Assembly: GCA_028710085.1 (NCBI GenBank)
Contig: JAQUSU010000013.1
Coordinates: 1 to 37,651, forward strand
Direction: 5' to 3'
Source of the DNA: Anaerotignum sp.
GTDB lineage: Bacteria; Bacillota; Clostridia; Lachnospirales; Anaerotignaceae
DNA: 37,651 bases
How positions within the stretch are numbered: position 1 is the first letter of the stretch; the number at the start of each line of letters is the position of its first letter. The notes under the pieces are model-generated. The model ran no database searches. It worked only from the letters and a program-made list of their open reading frames with translations, and had not been told where the DNA came from. Positions 8,955-17,014 of the stretch are shown one piece after another. Position numbers and translations under genes: made by a program.

Positions 8955-9440
8955 CTATTCCCTCATTTCCTGTAATTCCTTATTCAAATTATCTAAAATC
9001 CGCATGAATAATTTTATGCAAATTTCTTTTTCTTCTTCAGAAAAACCATCAAAAGCCACTCCATCTATGGATGTTCCTTTTGCAATGAAGGCGTGAAATT
9101 TATCCATACCCTTTTGGGTTAAGCTAACACGAATATTTCGCATGTCTTTTTCATCCCGAACTCGCTCGATCAGTTCGTCGCGTTCCATTCTTTTTAAAGT
9201 ATCTGTCATAGATGCGGGTTTTACCCGAAAAAACTCACTTAATTCTTTTTGCGTTTGTAATTTTTTTGTAGCCAGAGACATTAAAATACGCGGTTGCCCT
9301 CCCGAAAGCCCAATTTCTTGGGCGCTACGCATCATATGCATATGGTATAACTTAAGCAATACGCTTAACGTAAAAGAAAAATCCGTTACATGATTTCCCA
9401 AAGCCTCTCTTTTTTTTGCCAATTCATCAGAAAAAATCAC
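8955..9440 (-). CDS. MarR family transcriptional regulator
   Basis: 161 residues. A winged-helix DNA-binding core (about 30-110, including the KTLQTQKEL-type turn and the R-D-E-K-D-M-R wing) lies between helices used for dimerisation. It is the first gene of the operon with the two ABC genes, so it probably represses its own operon until a ligand binds. Two GTG starts are possible at 9446 and 9440. I chose 9440 because AGGGAGG then has a seven-base spacing; at 9446 the ribosome site would touch the start. The operator candidate is the palindrome at 9571-9611. The leader between that promoter and the start is about 160 bases. Confidence 0.9.
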   Translation of the reverse strand: MIFSDELAKKREALGNHVTDFSFTLSVLLKLYHMHMMRSAQEIGLSGGQPRILMSLATKKLQTQKELSEFFRVKPASMTDTLKRMERDELIERVRDEKDMRNIRVSLTQKGMDKFHAFIAKGTSIDGVAFDGFSEEEKEICIKLFMRILDNLNKELQEMRE

Positions 9441-9570
9441 TGCCACCCCTCCCTAAATAATCTCACGAATAACCATGAGGTATCATTTTTTATTATTTTG
9501 CAATTTTTGTTTTTTACACTAAAGTATTCGCCATAAAATTCAGCGCTTGAAACTAAAAAAAACAACGCAA

Positions 9571-9611
9571 AAAATAGTTAGGCATCTAATCATTAGACAC
9601 CTAACTATTTT
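9571..9611. promoter_or_regulatory. Long palindrome: MarR operator and terminator
   Basis: 41 bases symmetric about 9591: outer arms AAAATAGTTAGG (9571-9582) and CCTAACTATTTT (9600-9611) are perfect, and inner arms TCTAAT/ATTAGA (9585-9590, 9592-9597) are perfect too. The right arm overlaps the -10 box of the marR promoter, as expected for an autorepressor site. On the minus strand the same sequence is a hairpin followed by TTTTTT, so it can also end transcripts coming from the hemolysin III-like gene. The marR transcript would begin near 9600 and lack the first arm. Confidence 0.75.
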
Positions 9612-9634
9612 ATCACTTTATTTTTATTTGTCAA
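9607..9634 (-). promoter_or_regulatory. Promoter of marR-ABC operon
   Basis: Minus strand TTGACA (9629-9634), a 16-base spacer and TAAAAT (9607-9612). It lies between the stop of the hemolysin III-like gene and the palindrome. Confidence 0.7.
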
Positions 9635-9640
9635 TAAATT

Positions 9641-10294
9641 TTATAATACATATTGAAACATAAAAACGATGTGAATACTGCTGCCAATCATAACAAAGAC
9701 ATGGAATATTTCATGAAAGCCAAAATTTTCAAACGTAATGTTGGGCTTTTTCAAAGCATAAATGACCGCCCCTAGTGTATAAGCAAGCCCGCCTGCAAGC
9801 AAAAGACCAACTCCCTGCCAGCTAATTGCTTTTTCCAAGGGAACAAATACAACCACTGCCAACCAACCCATAACCACGTAGATGAGCGTTGATAACCATC
9901 TTGGAGCATTCATCCAAAATATTTTCAGTAAAATTCCACCTAACGCAAAGGCCCAAATGAGAACCAACAGTGTCCAACCCCATTTGCCATGTAAAGATAC
10001 TAAACAAATTGGGGTATATGTTCCCGCAATTAATACAAAAATCATCATATGATCAATACGGCGCAAAATATTAATTTTACTTTGGGACAGCTTTAATGTA
10101 TGATATATTGTGCTAGCACCATATAATAGCAGTAAAGATGTGCCAAAAACTGCGAATCCCAATAGATGCCATATGCTTGCTTCCTGCTTTGCAGCTAGCA
10201 TCAATAGGATAAAGCAAGGAATAACAGCAATAAAGCCGATAAAGTGCGTCAATGCGCTGATTGGGTCTTTAATTTTATATTTTATTCGTTCCAT
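9641..10294 (-). CDS. Hemolysin III family (PAQR-like) integral membrane protein
   Basis: 217 residues, almost wholly hydrophobic with seven predicted membrane segments. Conserved family residues are visible: the Ser and His of STIYHT, Asp/His in RIDHMMIF, and the C-terminal His pair in FHEIFHVF, which together form a metal site in this superfamily. Members (YplQ/YqfA) are named for a Bacillus cereus hemolysin but their cellular role is mostly unknown, possibly in membrane lipid state. The ATG start has AAGGAG upstream. It is transcribed alone from the promoter at 10348-10376 and ends at the palindrome near 9600. Confidence 0.9.
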   Translation of the reverse strand: MERIKYKIKDPISALTHFIGFIAVIPCFILLMLAAKQEASIWHLLGFAVFGTSLLLLYGASTIYHTLKLSQSKINILRRIDHMMIFVLIAGTYTPICLVSLHGKWGWTLLVLIWAFALGGILLKIFWMNAPRWLSTLIYVVMGWLAVVVFVPLEKAISWQGVGLLLAGGLAYTLGAVIYALKKPNITFENFGFHEIFHVFVMIGSSIHIVFMFQYVL

Positions 10295-10347
10295 ATTTAT
10301 TACAACTCCTTCATGTAGTTTTAAATACTATGTTGTATTGTATCCAT

Positions 10348-10376
10348 ATAATAGCATATTATCCGTCATAATACAA
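10348..10376 (-). promoter_or_regulatory. Promoter of hemolysin III-like gene
   Basis: Minus strand TTGTAT (10371-10376), a 17-base spacer and TATTAT (10348-10353), with a TG extension upstream of the -10 box. Confidence 0.55.
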
Positions 10377-10396
10377 GAAAAATTTGTAATAAAATC

Positions 10397-10425
10397 TTGC
10401 TGCAAAGTATGAAATGATATATAAT
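10397..10425 (+). promoter_or_regulatory. Promoter of DUF1836 gene
   Basis: TTGCTG (10397-10402), a 17-base spacer and TATAAT (10420-10425). It is divergent from the hemolysin III-like promoter, with the two -35 boxes about 20 bases apart. Confidence 0.55.
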
Positions 10426-10462
10426 AAATGAACAATAATAAGAATGAATTTGAGGTGAATAA

Positions 10463-11044
10463 ATGACTACATTGGATAAAATTACTGATAACTTTTCCCA
10501 GCAAATCAAAACATCAGGAATCATTAAAATCGACGATATCCCCAATATTGATTTATATATGGATCAGGTAACTACATTTATGGATAAGGCTTTAGGGAAG
10601 TGTAAGCGTTATGAAGATGATAAAATACTAACGAAAACAATGATTAATAATTATACCAAGGCAAAAATTTTTCCGGCTCCAGTAAAAAAGAAGTATACCC
10701 GCACTCATTTAATGCTTTTAATTATGATTTACCACTTAAAGTCCGTACTATCTATTCGTGATATTGGGATTTTATTTCAGCCGGTGCTTACTGTAAAGCC
10801 CACGGATGGACAGGATGATTTTATACAAAATATTTATGAGAGCTTTACAAAATTACAGCTGATCATTCAACAAACTATGCAGTCCTCTGCAGAAGGCATT
10901 CTAAGCAACACAAACCATGCAAAAGATATTATAGAAGGATACCAGGATGAAAAAACCAAAAAAATATTATTGGTTCTGCTTCTCGCCATTCGCGCAAATG
11001 CAGAAAAGCAATTGGCGGAAAGAGCGCTGGATTCCTATTTTTAA
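10463..11044 (+). CDS. DUF1836 domain protein, function unknown
   Basis: 193 residues, soluble, no signal peptide. The central part (about 25-120) matches the DUF1836 pattern from memory: an IDLYMDQV-like segment, then KTMINNYTK, P-PVKKKY and a helix with LLIMIYHLK, and an ISIRDIG-like helix. The KTMINNYTK segment followed by KKYTR looks like a MerR-type helix-turn-helix with wing, so a DNA-binding role is plausible but unproven. The ATG has GAGGTG six bases upstream. The gene stands alone between a divergent membrane protein gene and convergent polC, and ends at a shared terminator. Confidence 0.8.
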   Translation: MTTLDKITDNFSQQIKTSGIIKIDDIPNIDLYMDQVTTFMDKALGKCKRYEDDKILTKTMINNYTKAKIFPAPVKKKYTRTHLMLLIMIYHLKSVLSIRDIGILFQPVLTVKPTDGQDDFIQNIYESFTKLQLIIQQTMQSSAEGILSNTNHAKDIIEGYQDEKTKKILLVLLLAIRANAEKQLAERALDSYF

Positions 11045-11053
11045 AACAATAAA

Positions 11054-11092
11054 GCGAATCTTCTTTTATTTATGGAAGATTCGCCTTTTTTA
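11054..11092. terminator. Bidirectional terminator between DUF1836 gene and polC
   Basis: Perfect arms GCGAATCTTC (11054-11063) and GAAGATTCGC (11075-11084) are followed by CTTTTTTATTT on the plus strand. On the minus strand the hairpin is followed by TTTATTGTTTT, so it can also end the polC transcript. Confidence 0.85.
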
Positions 11093-11122
11093 TTTGCAAC
11101 GCTTTCTTTCTAAATATCGGCT

Positions 11123-14100
11123 CTAAAACAGACTAAGCTGATTGGTTTCCGGAATCCCATTCAATACACCGTTTTCCTTTAGAAGGTCTATGAGAGAACG
11201 GCCTAAGGATGTCCTGTTTTTTAATTCCTCTAACGTATTGAATTCTCCGTCTGCCCTACCCTCCACAATGCTCTCGGCAGCAGTTGCACCAAGGCCTTGA
11301 AGGGAATTAAAAGGCGGAAGCAAGCCTTCTTTTGTCACAATAAATTTTTTGCTGTCGGATTTATATAAATCCATAGGTAAAAAACGAAAGCCTCGCGCAT
11401 AAAATTCAACAACAATTTCCAAAACAGTAAGTTTATTTTTATCCTTCGCGGTTGTCTCCATGCCCTTTGCATGGATTTCCTTAATTGCCTCTTTCGCCTT
11501 TTCCATCCCCTTGCACATTGCGGCATAATCAAAATCATCACAAGCCCTTACCGTAAAATATGCGGCATAATATGCCCCTGGATAGTGAATTTTAAAATAA
11601 GCAATACGAAAAGCCATCATAACATAAGCGGCAGCATGAGCCTTCGGGAACATATACTTTATTTTTTGGCAGGATTCAATATACCAATCTGGCACATTGC
11701 TTGCCTTCATATCGGTAATATCTTCCTCTGTTAAGCCTTTTCCCTTACGCACCTTCTCCATAATTTTAAAGGATTTCTTTCTATCCACACCTTTATTTAT
11801 CAGATAAATCATAATGCTGTCACGGGTTGAAATGGTTTCCTTAAGTGAAATGGTTCCATTTTCTATTAATGTCTGGGCATTTCCTAGCCACACGTCAGTC
11901 CCGTGGGAAAGGCCGGAAATTCGCAATAAATCGGCGAAGGTTTTTGGCTTTGTATCCAAAAGCATCCCTCGCACAAATTTCGTACCAAATTCGGGAATCC
12001 CTAAGGTTCCCGTTTTGCAGCTAATTTCCTCCTCTGTAACCCCAAGCGCCTTTGGTGACTCAAATAAAGACATGGTTTCCGGATCACCTAACGGCACAGT
12101 TTGTGGGTTTACCCCGGTTAAATCAAAGAGCATACGAATTACCGTTGGATCGTCATGCCCCAAAAGGTCAAGCTTAAGCAAACGTCCACTGATAGAGTGA
12201 TAATCAAAGTGAGTGGTAGTGATTTTTGAATTCACATCATTCGCTGGGCGCTGGATGGGGCAAAATTCATAAATACTATGGTCATTGGGTACGACCATAA
12301 GGCCACCTGGATGCTGCCCTGTTGTCCTTTTTATTCCCGTGCAGCCCAGAACCAAACGATTAATTTCTGCGTTATGCACGGTTTTTTCCCGTTCATCAAA
12401 ATATTTTTTCACAAAACCATATGCGGTTTTATCTGCAAGCGTTCCGATTGTGCCTGCTTTAAACACATGACCAACGCCAAAAAGCTCCTCCGTATAAGCA
12501 TGAGCCCGCTGTTGATACTCTCCCGAAAAATTTAAGTCAATATCCGGCTCCTTATCCCCTTCAAAGCCAAGGAAGGTCTGGAAAGGAATGTCATGGCCGT
12601 CCTTATGCAGCTTTTCTCCGCAAACGGGGCAATTTTTATCGGGCATATCACAACCGCAGGCTTCTTCCAGGGCATAGGTTTTCACCGTTTCAGAGTCAAA
12701 ATCCGAATACTTACAGCTTGGGCAAACATAATGGGGCGGTAATGAGTTTACCTCTGTAATCCCCGCCATATTCGCCGCAAAGGAAGAGCCTACGGAACCA
12801 CGAGAGCCAACCAAATACCCGTCCTCAACAGATTTCCACACCAGCTTTTGGGCAATAATATAAAGAACTGCATAGCCGTTGCTGATAATGGAATTTAGCT
12901 CGGTTTCCAATCTTTCCTGAACAATCGGCGGCAACGGTTCGCCGTAAATGGAATAAGCTTTCTCCATACAAATGCGCCGAAGCTCCTCGTCCGCACCGTC
13001 AATTTTAGGCGGGAAGGTTTCGTCGGGAATGGGCTTGATCTTTTCGATACGATCCGCAATGAGATTCGTATTGGTGATAACCACTTCCTTTGCCCTTTCC
13101 TCGCCTAAATATGTGAATTCTAGCAGCATTTCTTCTGTTGTGCGAAAATATAAGGGCGGTTGATTTTCTGCGTCGGCAAAGCCCTCTGCAGCCATGATTA
13201 TTTTTCGATACACAGCATCATCAGGGTCAATAAAATGTACATCGCAGGTTGCAACCACAGGCTTATGATATTTTTCGCCCAGATTAACTATTTTTTTATT
13301 TATCGCAATCAAATCCTCCATGGAGCGAATGGCCGCAACCTTGGGGGAGTCAATCATAAAGCGATTATTTCCTAACGGCTGAATTTCCAGATAATCGTAA
13401 AATCGCACAATGTTTTCAATGACTTCCTTTGCCGCATTATCCAATAAAGCACGGTAAAGCTCCCCCGCCTCACAAGCACTGCCCAAAATCAATCCCTCTC
13501 GCAATCTCATGAGCTGGCTTTTGGGAATTCTGGGCTTTCTGTAGAAATAATCAATGTGTGATAAGGAAACCAATTCATATAAATTGCGTAAGCCTGTATA
13601 ATTTTCCACCAAAATAATTGCATGGTGCGCCCGAAGCTTTTTATAATTTACCGTTCGGCTGGAAAAAATATTAATTTCATCAAGGGTAAAAATCTTCTTT
13701 TCAACCAGCATATCGGTAAATTTTAGGAACATTTCAGCCGTTGCCTCGGCATCGTTCACTGCTCTATGATGTCCAACCAAAGAAATATTTAAATGCTCAC
13801 AAATGATGTTTAATTTATGCTTGCTTAGCTGGGGCAGTAAGGTTCTAGCCAGCTCCAAGGTGTCCAAAACCGTATTATCAACCTCTAAATCGCAATATCT
13901 TTCTGCCGCCACACGAATAAAACCGGTGTCAAAGCTTGCGTTATGGGCTACCAAAACGGAATCCTTTGTAAATTCCAAAAATTTCGGCAATACCTCTTGG
14001 ATCTTTGGTGCGTCTGCCACCATCTCATTGGTAATCCCCGTAAGCTTTGTAATTTCTTCTGAAATCGGCTTTTGGGGGTTTACAAAGGTACTAAATCTGT

Positions 14101-15457
14101 CAATAATCTTACCATTTTGTAATTTGACCGCACCAATTTCTGTTATCATTTCCGTTTCCTTTGACAACCCAGTGGTTTCAATATCGAAAACAACAAAAGC
14201 ATCCTCCAGATTTTGACCCTTTGACATGGTAACGACGTTTCCTAAATCGTCAACTAAATAAGCCTCGACACCATAGATTACCTTTAAATCAGACTTTTCA
14301 GCGGCGTTCATGGCATCGGGAAAGGCTTGCACAACCCCATGATCCGTTATGGCAATCGCCTTGTGGCCCCAATCTATGGCTCGCTTGATATAGTTTTTTA
14401 CTGCGGTAACACCGTCCATACTGCTCATTTGTGTATGTAGATGTAGCTCAACCCTTTTTTCCTTCCCTTGATCCATGCGTGGGGGAACAGCCTTGGCTTG
14501 ATTAATATTTTTCGCCATAATATTGATTTCATGGGCATATTTATCAAACTGCACATCCCCTTGTATCCTCATACATGCACCCATTTTAAAACGGTCTTGC
14601 AATTCTCCGTCAAAAATGTTTTTCTTTACGAAAAATTTAACAGTGGTTGAATCTGTTTTATCAGTAATATCAAAGGAAACAATATATTTATCACCGCTTT
14701 TTAATTCTCTGCTTTCCACATTGAAAATAGTGCCTTCGATCACCACAGCTTCACCAACGGCTTTGCTTTCCGCAATCGGGATTCTATTTCCAACGCATTC
14801 CTTTCCAAACAAAATTCCCTTTTGCACGGAATCAGAAATACCTGCCGCCTCTGCCGCTGATTTCTCCTGGGCAGCTTCCGCCTGTGCCGAGACAATTTTT
14901 TCTAAGAATTCATTTTCCTTTGCTTCCTTTTCCCGCTCAAAGGTTTCCGTTTCCGCATCCGTAAGGGCGATATTTTTAAACTGCATGACAAAAGCTCGTC
15001 CTGTTTCTTGTTCTATCATATGCTGCAAATCTTTATCTAACTTTTTCTGTGACATATAGTATGCCATGTTGTTTTTTACATAAATTAACAGCTTTCCGTC
15101 TTTAAATTTCCACTGGGCATCAGAAATAATCCCGGCACAAATTTTACTCTGCTGTGAAATATAGGCCTTAATGTTTTCCCAATAGCTTGAAAGAAGGCTA
15201 TTTTCATCCAATTCGTCTAAAGAATATTTCAAGGATACACGAACCTCCTTGATTCCCGGCAGGGTTTGTTGCAGCTCTTTTTTTAATTTCTCTGTTTCAT
15301 GAAAAGAAATCAGCCTATGAGAGATCATATCAACAGCGACAATGCGCTCTTTTTTGAAAATTGTTAGATTCTCAACTTTTGTTTGTGCAAATGCCTCTTT
15401 TACGCCAATGGAAAGAGAAATTTTTTGAAAAACGCTGTCAAAGCTCTGTGCTGTCAT
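11123..15457 (-). CDS. polC: DNA polymerase III alpha subunit, PolC type
   Basis: Main replicative polymerase of low-GC Gram-positives with built-in proofreading. 1444 residues from the chosen start. The order is: N-terminal domain, OB fold (about 235-315), PHP domain (HLHTQMSSMDG near 338-348) interrupted by a 3'-5' exonuclease (DIETTG from Asp425), then the polymerase core with GSRGSVGSS and the zinc cysteines CPSC...CPVCG. It ends in QLSLF, a clamp-binding motif. The frame opens at ATG 15499, but I chose ATG 15457 because AAGGAGG sits six bases before it; the 14 extra codons partly lie inside the 180-bp repeat. It is the last gene of the rpsB-to-polC block, split from ispG by that repeat. 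Confidence 0.97.
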   Translation of the reverse strand: MTAQSFDSVFQKISLSIGVKEAFAQTKVENLTIFKKERIVAVDMISHRLISFHETEKLKKELQQTLPGIKEVRVSLKYSLDELDENSLLSSYWENIKAYISQQSKICAGIISDAQWKFKDGKLLIYVKNNMAYYMSQKKLDKDLQHMIEQETGRAFVMQFKNIALTDAETETFEREKEAKENEFLEKIVSAQAEAAQEKSAAEAAGISDSVQKGILFGKECVGNRIPIAESKAVGEAVVIEGTIFNVESRELKSGDKYIVSFDITDKTDSTTVKFFVKKNIFDGELQDRFKMGACMRIQGDVQFDKYAHEINIMAKNINQAKAVPPRMDQGKEKRVELHLHTQMSSMDGVTAVKNYIKRAIDWGHKAIAITDHGVVQAFPDAMNAAEKSDLKVIYGVEAYLVDDLGNVVTMSKGQNLEDAFVVFDIETTGLSKETEMITEIGAVKLQNGKIIDRFSTFVNPQKPISEEITKLTGITNEMVADAPKIQEVLPKFLEFTKDSVLVAHNASFDTGFIRVAAERYCDLEVDNTVLDTLELARTLLPQLSKHKLNIICEHLNISLVGHHRAVNDAEATAEMFLKFTDMLVEKKIFTLDEINIFSSRTVNYKKLRAHHAIILVENYTGLRNLYELVSLSHIDYFYRKPRIPKSQLMRLREGLILGSACEAGELYRALLDNAAKEVIENIVRFYDYLEIQPLGNNRFMIDSPKVAAIRSMEDLIAINKKIVNLGEKYHKPVVATCDVHFIDPDDAVYRKIIMAAEGFADAENQPPLYFRTTEEMLLEFTYLGEERAKEVVITNTNLIADRIEKIKPIPDETFPPKIDGADEELRRICMEKAYSIYGEPLPPIVQERLETELNSIISNGYAVLYIIAQKLVWKSVEDGYLVGSRGSVGSSFAANMAGITEVNSLPPHYVCPSCKYSDFDSETVKTYALEEACGCDMPDKNCPVCGEKLHKDGHDIPFQTFLGFEGDKEPDIDLNFSGEYQQRAHAYTEELFGVGHVFKAGTIGTLADKTAYGFVKKYFDEREKTVHNAEINRLVLGCTGIKRTTGQHPGGLMVVPNDHSIYEFCPIQRPANDVNSKITTTHFDYHSISGRLLKLDLLGHDDPTVIRMLFDLTGVNPQTVPLGDPETMSLFESPKALGVTEEEISCKTGTLGIPEFGTKFVRGMLLDTKPKTFADLLRISGLSHGTDVWLGNAQTLIENGTISLKETISTRDSIMIYLINKGVDRKKSFKIMEKVRKGKGLTEEDITDMKASNVPDWYIESCQKIKYMFPKAHAAAYVMMAFRIAYFKIHYPGAYYAAYFTVRACDDFDYAAMCKGMEKAKEAIKEIHAKGMETTAKDKNKLTVLEIVVEFYARGFRFLPMDLYKSDSKKFIVTKEGLLPPFNSLQGLGATAAESIVEGRADGEFNTLEELKNRTSLGRSLIDLLKENGVLNGIPETNQLSLF

Positions 15458-15482
15458 GCCGTTCCTCCTTGCTTCGAAATTC

Positions 15483-15662
15483 TTAAGGTAATACTGCATA
15501 GTTCTGTATGTCTAGCTGTGCAGTCAGATTTTTCGTCAGACTAAACAAAAAGCGCAGTGAATACTGGAGGTATTTGCGAGCATTTTTGTGCAGGCTGACG
15601 GAAAAGATGCAATCAGATGGGCGTACAAGGCGTCAGCCGCGAATTGTGCGGTGTTGCCTTAA
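15483..15662 (+). repeat. 180-bp intergenic repeat, copy 1 (MITE-like)
   Basis: Matches 31402-31581 in reverse complement with five differences in 180 bases. The ends are imperfect inverted repeats: TTAAGGTAATACTGCA on the left and, read inward from the right end, TTAAGGCAACACCGCA (13 of 16 match). Both termini are TTAA, which could be part of the repeat or a target duplication. Inside are GGCTGACG and CGTCAGCC arms 30 bases apart. The right end supplies the stop codon of ispG; the left end lies about 16 bases from the polC ribosome site. No transposase gene and only a 15-codon frame inside. Confidence 0.9.
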
Positions 15663-16708
15663 TACTTCTGTATTTCTTCCATTAAGGCAGAAACCAATTC
15701 CTCTTCCTTTACTTTTTTGATGATTACTCCTTTTTTAAACAAAAGCCCCTCACCTTTTCCGCCCGCAATTCCTACATCTGCCTCTCTGGCTTCTCCCGGG
15801 CCATTAACAACGCAGCCCATTACAGCAACCTTTATGTTTTTGTCAATCCCTTGGCAAAGCCGTTCCACTTCGTTGGCAATGGAAATCAAATCAATCTGTG
15901 TTCTGCCGCAGGTGGGACAGGAAACAAAGTCTATTCCAAATTTACGCAAACCAAGGCTTTTTAATATTTCCTTAGCTGCCCGAATTTCCTCCACCGGGTC
16001 GCCCGTTAACGAAACACGAATGGTATCACCAATGCCTGTGGCAAGAATTGCACCGATTCCAACTGCCGATTTAATGGTGCCGCCATAAACCGTTCCGGCT
16101 TCCGTAATCCCCACATGAATGGGGTAATCAATTGTCTCCGAAAGGATTTTGTATGCCTCCAGTGAAAATTGCACGTCAGATGCCTTAATGGAGACAACAA
16201 TATTATAAAAATCATATTTTTCCAAAATACGCACATGGCGTAATGCACTTTCTACTAAGCCTTGGGGGGTTACTCCATTATATTTTTGAATGAAGTCTTT
16301 CTCCAAGGAACCACTGTTTACGCCAATACGAATAGGAATTTTCTTTTCTTTTGCCTTTTCTACCACTTGACGAATACGACTTTCCTCGCCAATGTTGCCG
16401 GGGTTGATTCTAACCTTATCTATGCCCAAATCCATCACACGAAGCGCCAATTTATAATCAAAATGAATATCCGCAACCAATGGAATATGAATCTGCTTTT
16501 TGATTTCCTCAACTGCATTTGCGGCTTCCATATCTAAAATTGCAATGCGCACCAGTTCACAGCCGGCTTCCTCTAGCTGCAAAATTTGCTTCACTGTTGC
16601 CGCCACATCCCTCGTATCCGTGTTGCACATGGATTGTATGATAATAGGATTTTGACCGCCTATTTTTATATTGCCCACTTGTACTTCTTTTGTCATTTTT
16701 CGAAGCAT
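15659..16708 (-). CDS. ispG: 4-hydroxy-3-methylbut-2-en-1-yl diphosphate synthase (IspG/GcpE)
   Basis: Iron-sulfur enzyme that reduces MEcPP to HMBPP, the second-last step of the MEP isoprenoid pathway. 349 residues, the usual size for the short bacterial form. The three cluster-binding cysteines are in SCPTCG (about 264-269) and [10 protein letters not shown] near the C-terminus, and the TIM-barrel start IQSMCNTDT is present. The stop codon TAA overlaps the end of the 180-bp repeat. Its own weak promoter may lie in the 306-base gap before it. It works with dxr, two genes upstream, in the same pathway. Confidence 0.97.
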   Translation of the reverse strand: MLRKMTKEVQVGNIKIGGQNPIIIQSMCNTDTRDVAATVKQILQLEEAGCELVRIAILDMEAANAVEEIKKQIHIPLVADIHFDYKLALRVMDLGIDKVRINPGNIGEESRIRQVVEKAKEKKIPIRIGVNSGSLEKDFIQKYNGVTPQGLVESALRHVRILEKYDFYNIVVSIKASDVQFSLEAYKILSETIDYPIHVGITEAGTVYGGTIKSAVGIGAILATGIGDTIRVSLTGDPVEEIRAAKEILKSLGLRKFGIDFVSCPTCGRTQIDLISIANEVERLCQGIDKNIKVAVMGCVVNGPGEAREADVGIAGGKGEGLLFKKGVIIKKVKEEELVSALMEEIQKY

Positions 16709-17014
16709 TTCAAATCACGTCCTTTTATTTTGCATATCAAATAAGATTGCTCATTCATTTTATCATATTTTTTCTGAAATTCCCTATGTTTTAAAAAATA
16801 TTCTTTCGACTTTTTCAACGGCAATTAGTCTTGTAAAAAACATACGCAAAAAATGCCCAAATGATTTTCATTTGAGCCATATGTAAAACACTTTGCTTTA
16901 TTTCAATAAAAGACATTTTCATAAGCATTCCAAATAGATTTTTAATAAAACAGAGAGCTTATAAACATTACGCCCATAAACTCATCTGTTTGCTTCATAA
17001 ATTACAAAAAGCAT
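16709..17014 (-). other. 306-base gap between rseP and ispG
   Basis: AT-rich and without a gene. It holds the terminator-like hairpin at 16855-16877. Closer to ispG, the minus strand reads TATGATAAAATG around 16765, a possible -10 region without a clear -35 box. So ispG-polC may be partly uncoupled from the genes upstream. Confidence 0.4.
16855..16877 (-). terminator. Terminator-like hairpin after rseP
   Basis: Perfect arms CAAATGA (16858-16864) and TCATTTG (16868-16874), extended by three pairs including one G-U, are followed on the minus strand by CATTTTTTGCG. Confidence 0.6.

Noticed and set aside
14523-15059. 178-codon open frame opposite the polC 5' half
   Set aside because: Ser/Leu/Phe-rich shadow of polC with no start signal or recognisable domain.
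15458-15499. Longer PolC start inside the 180-bp repeat
   Set aside because: The ATG at 15499 has no ribosome site; the ATG at 15457 has AAGGAGG at ideal spacing. The 14 extra codons are partly repeat sequence.
15483-15662. Intrinsic terminator or riboswitch as explanation for the 180-bp repeat
   Set aside because: Neither orientation has a stem with a clean U run, and the two copies lie in opposite orientation relative to transcription and before unrelated genes (polC, lyase), which does not fit a cis-regulatory sensor.
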